Below, piece by piece: positions 63,508-64,000 of a stretch of DNA of 64,000 nt. Both the position numbers and the translations under genes were made by a program. The stretch covers positions 1,612,001 to 1,676,000 of the forward strand of contig NZ_CP027846.1 of the NCBI RefSeq assembly GCF_003019255.1, given 5' to 3'. The notes under the pieces were generated by a model. That model ran no database searches. It was not told the origin of the DNA and saw only the letters and a list, made by a program, of their open reading frames with translations. The first letter of the stretch is position 1; each line of letters starts with the position of its first letter. Source of the DNA: Staphylococcus kloosii (lineage in GTDB: Bacteria; Bacillota; Bacilli; Staphylococcales; Staphylococcaceae).

Positions 63508-64000
63508 ATGGAAACCATAAAAAACGAATACTTAAAATTTATTCAAATAGAAAAAGGGCTTAGTTCAAATACAATTGGAGCGTATCGTAGAGATTTAGAT
63601 AAATATGTAGCGTATTTAAACGAGCATAAAATTGACCATATTGATTTCGTAGATAGACAAACGATTCAACAATGTTTGGGCTATTTACACGATCAGGGTG
63701 CATCCGCTAAGTCTCTAGCCCGTTTTATTTCGACTGTGCGTAGTTTCCATCAATTTGCATTAAGAGAAAAATATGCAGCTAAAGATCCAACAGTATTAAT
63801 TGAAACACCTAAATACGAGAGAAGGTTACCTGACGTTCTAGAAGTTGATGAAATTGTAGCTTTACTTGAAACACCGGATATTAGTAAAAATAACGGTTAT
63901 AGAGATAGAACGATGTTAGAATTATTATATGCAACAGGTATGCGTGTTTCTGAGCTTATTCAATTAGAAGTCGAAAATGTCAATTTAATTATGGGCTTTG
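63508..64000 (+). CDS. xerD: Tyrosine recombinase XerD, 3' end cut by window
   Basis: Resolves chromosome dimers at dif with XerC. First 164 residues visible: ETIKNEYLKFIQIEKGLSSN, SAM-like DNA-binding domain, and the catalytic domain start with LLYATGMRVSELIQLE (first catalytic Arg). ATG after GAGGTGGCTAT. Open to the window edge. The fur-xerD order is conserved. Confidence 0.96.
   Translation, partial: METIKNEYLKFIQIEKGLSSNTIGAYRRDLDKYVAYLNEHKIDHIDFVDRQTIQQCLGYLHDQGASAKSLARFISTVRSFHQFALREKYAAKDPTVLIETPKYERRLPDVLEVDEIVALLETPDISKNNGYRDRTMLELLYATGMRVSELIQLEVENVNLIMGF

Noticed and set aside
1..64000. CRISPR array, tRNA, rRNA, prophage, toxin-antitoxin or restriction system
   Set aside because: No regularly spaced repeats, tRNA-like CCA arms, phage genes or paired small toxin/antitoxin genes were seen; the window is conserved core chromosome.

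Overview
The window is AT-rich core chromosome of a low-GC Firmicute, and protein sequence and gene order both point to the genus Staphylococcus, probably a coagulase-negative species. The era, recO, SigA, SodA, GcvPB, EF-P and Fur products are very close to what I remember of the S. aureus proteins, but the intergenic DNA differs. No rRNA, tRNA, CRISPR array, prophage or intact insertion sequence was found. Both ends cut genes: era on the left and xerD on the right.

Layout: (1) 1-8.7 kb: era, recO, a 0.7 kb gap with a dead IS1182-type transposase and a small inverted-repeat element, glyS behind a T-box leader, then ccpN-ppsR-dnaG-sigA. (2) 8.7-16 kb: trmK, a Nif3-family gene, cshB-nfo, the zinc operon znuC-znuB-zur behind a Zur box, and sodA. 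(3) 16-22.7 kb: PBP3, rpmG, a folate cyclo-ligase, a rhomboid protease, yqgQ, glucokinase and two small conserved genes. (4) 22.7-31 kb: the comG DNA-uptake pilus operon, aroK, and a glycine riboswitch driving gcvT-gcvPA-gcvPB. (5) 31-40.5 kb: rhodanese, lipM, two small envelope genes, an Xaa-Pro peptidase, efp, accB-accC, an Asp23-family gene, nusB, xseA-xseB-ispA. (6) 40.5-50 kb: argR-recN, the branched-chain 2-oxoacid dehydrogenase operon, brxB and a YqjA-like exporter. (7) 50-64 kb: a Prli42-like micro-protein, an M20 peptidase, gnd, malA, an alpha/beta hydrolase, an AraC regulator, zwf, rnz, proC, an SDR, an aldo-keto reductase, a Nudix hydrolase, fur and xerD.

Shared themes: several units feed membrane and central metabolism. 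Bkd makes branched-chain acyl-CoA primers, AccBC makes malonyl-CoA, IspA makes prenyl diphosphate, LipM supplies lipoyl groups used by the Bkd E2 (and by GcvH, which is not in this window), and Gnd and Zwf form the oxidative pentose phosphate branch. Metal and redox control appears three times (zur, sodA, fur).

I found no convincing undescribed multi-gene system. The best leads are regulatory: a near-perfect FapR-type palindrome beside a promoter upstream of the bkd operon, two genes (ccpN and comGF) whose natural start position is an ATA codon with a well-placed ribosome binding site, a comGA ribosome binding site buried in the terminator of the upstream operon, and a branched three-helix RNA-like structure after ispA.
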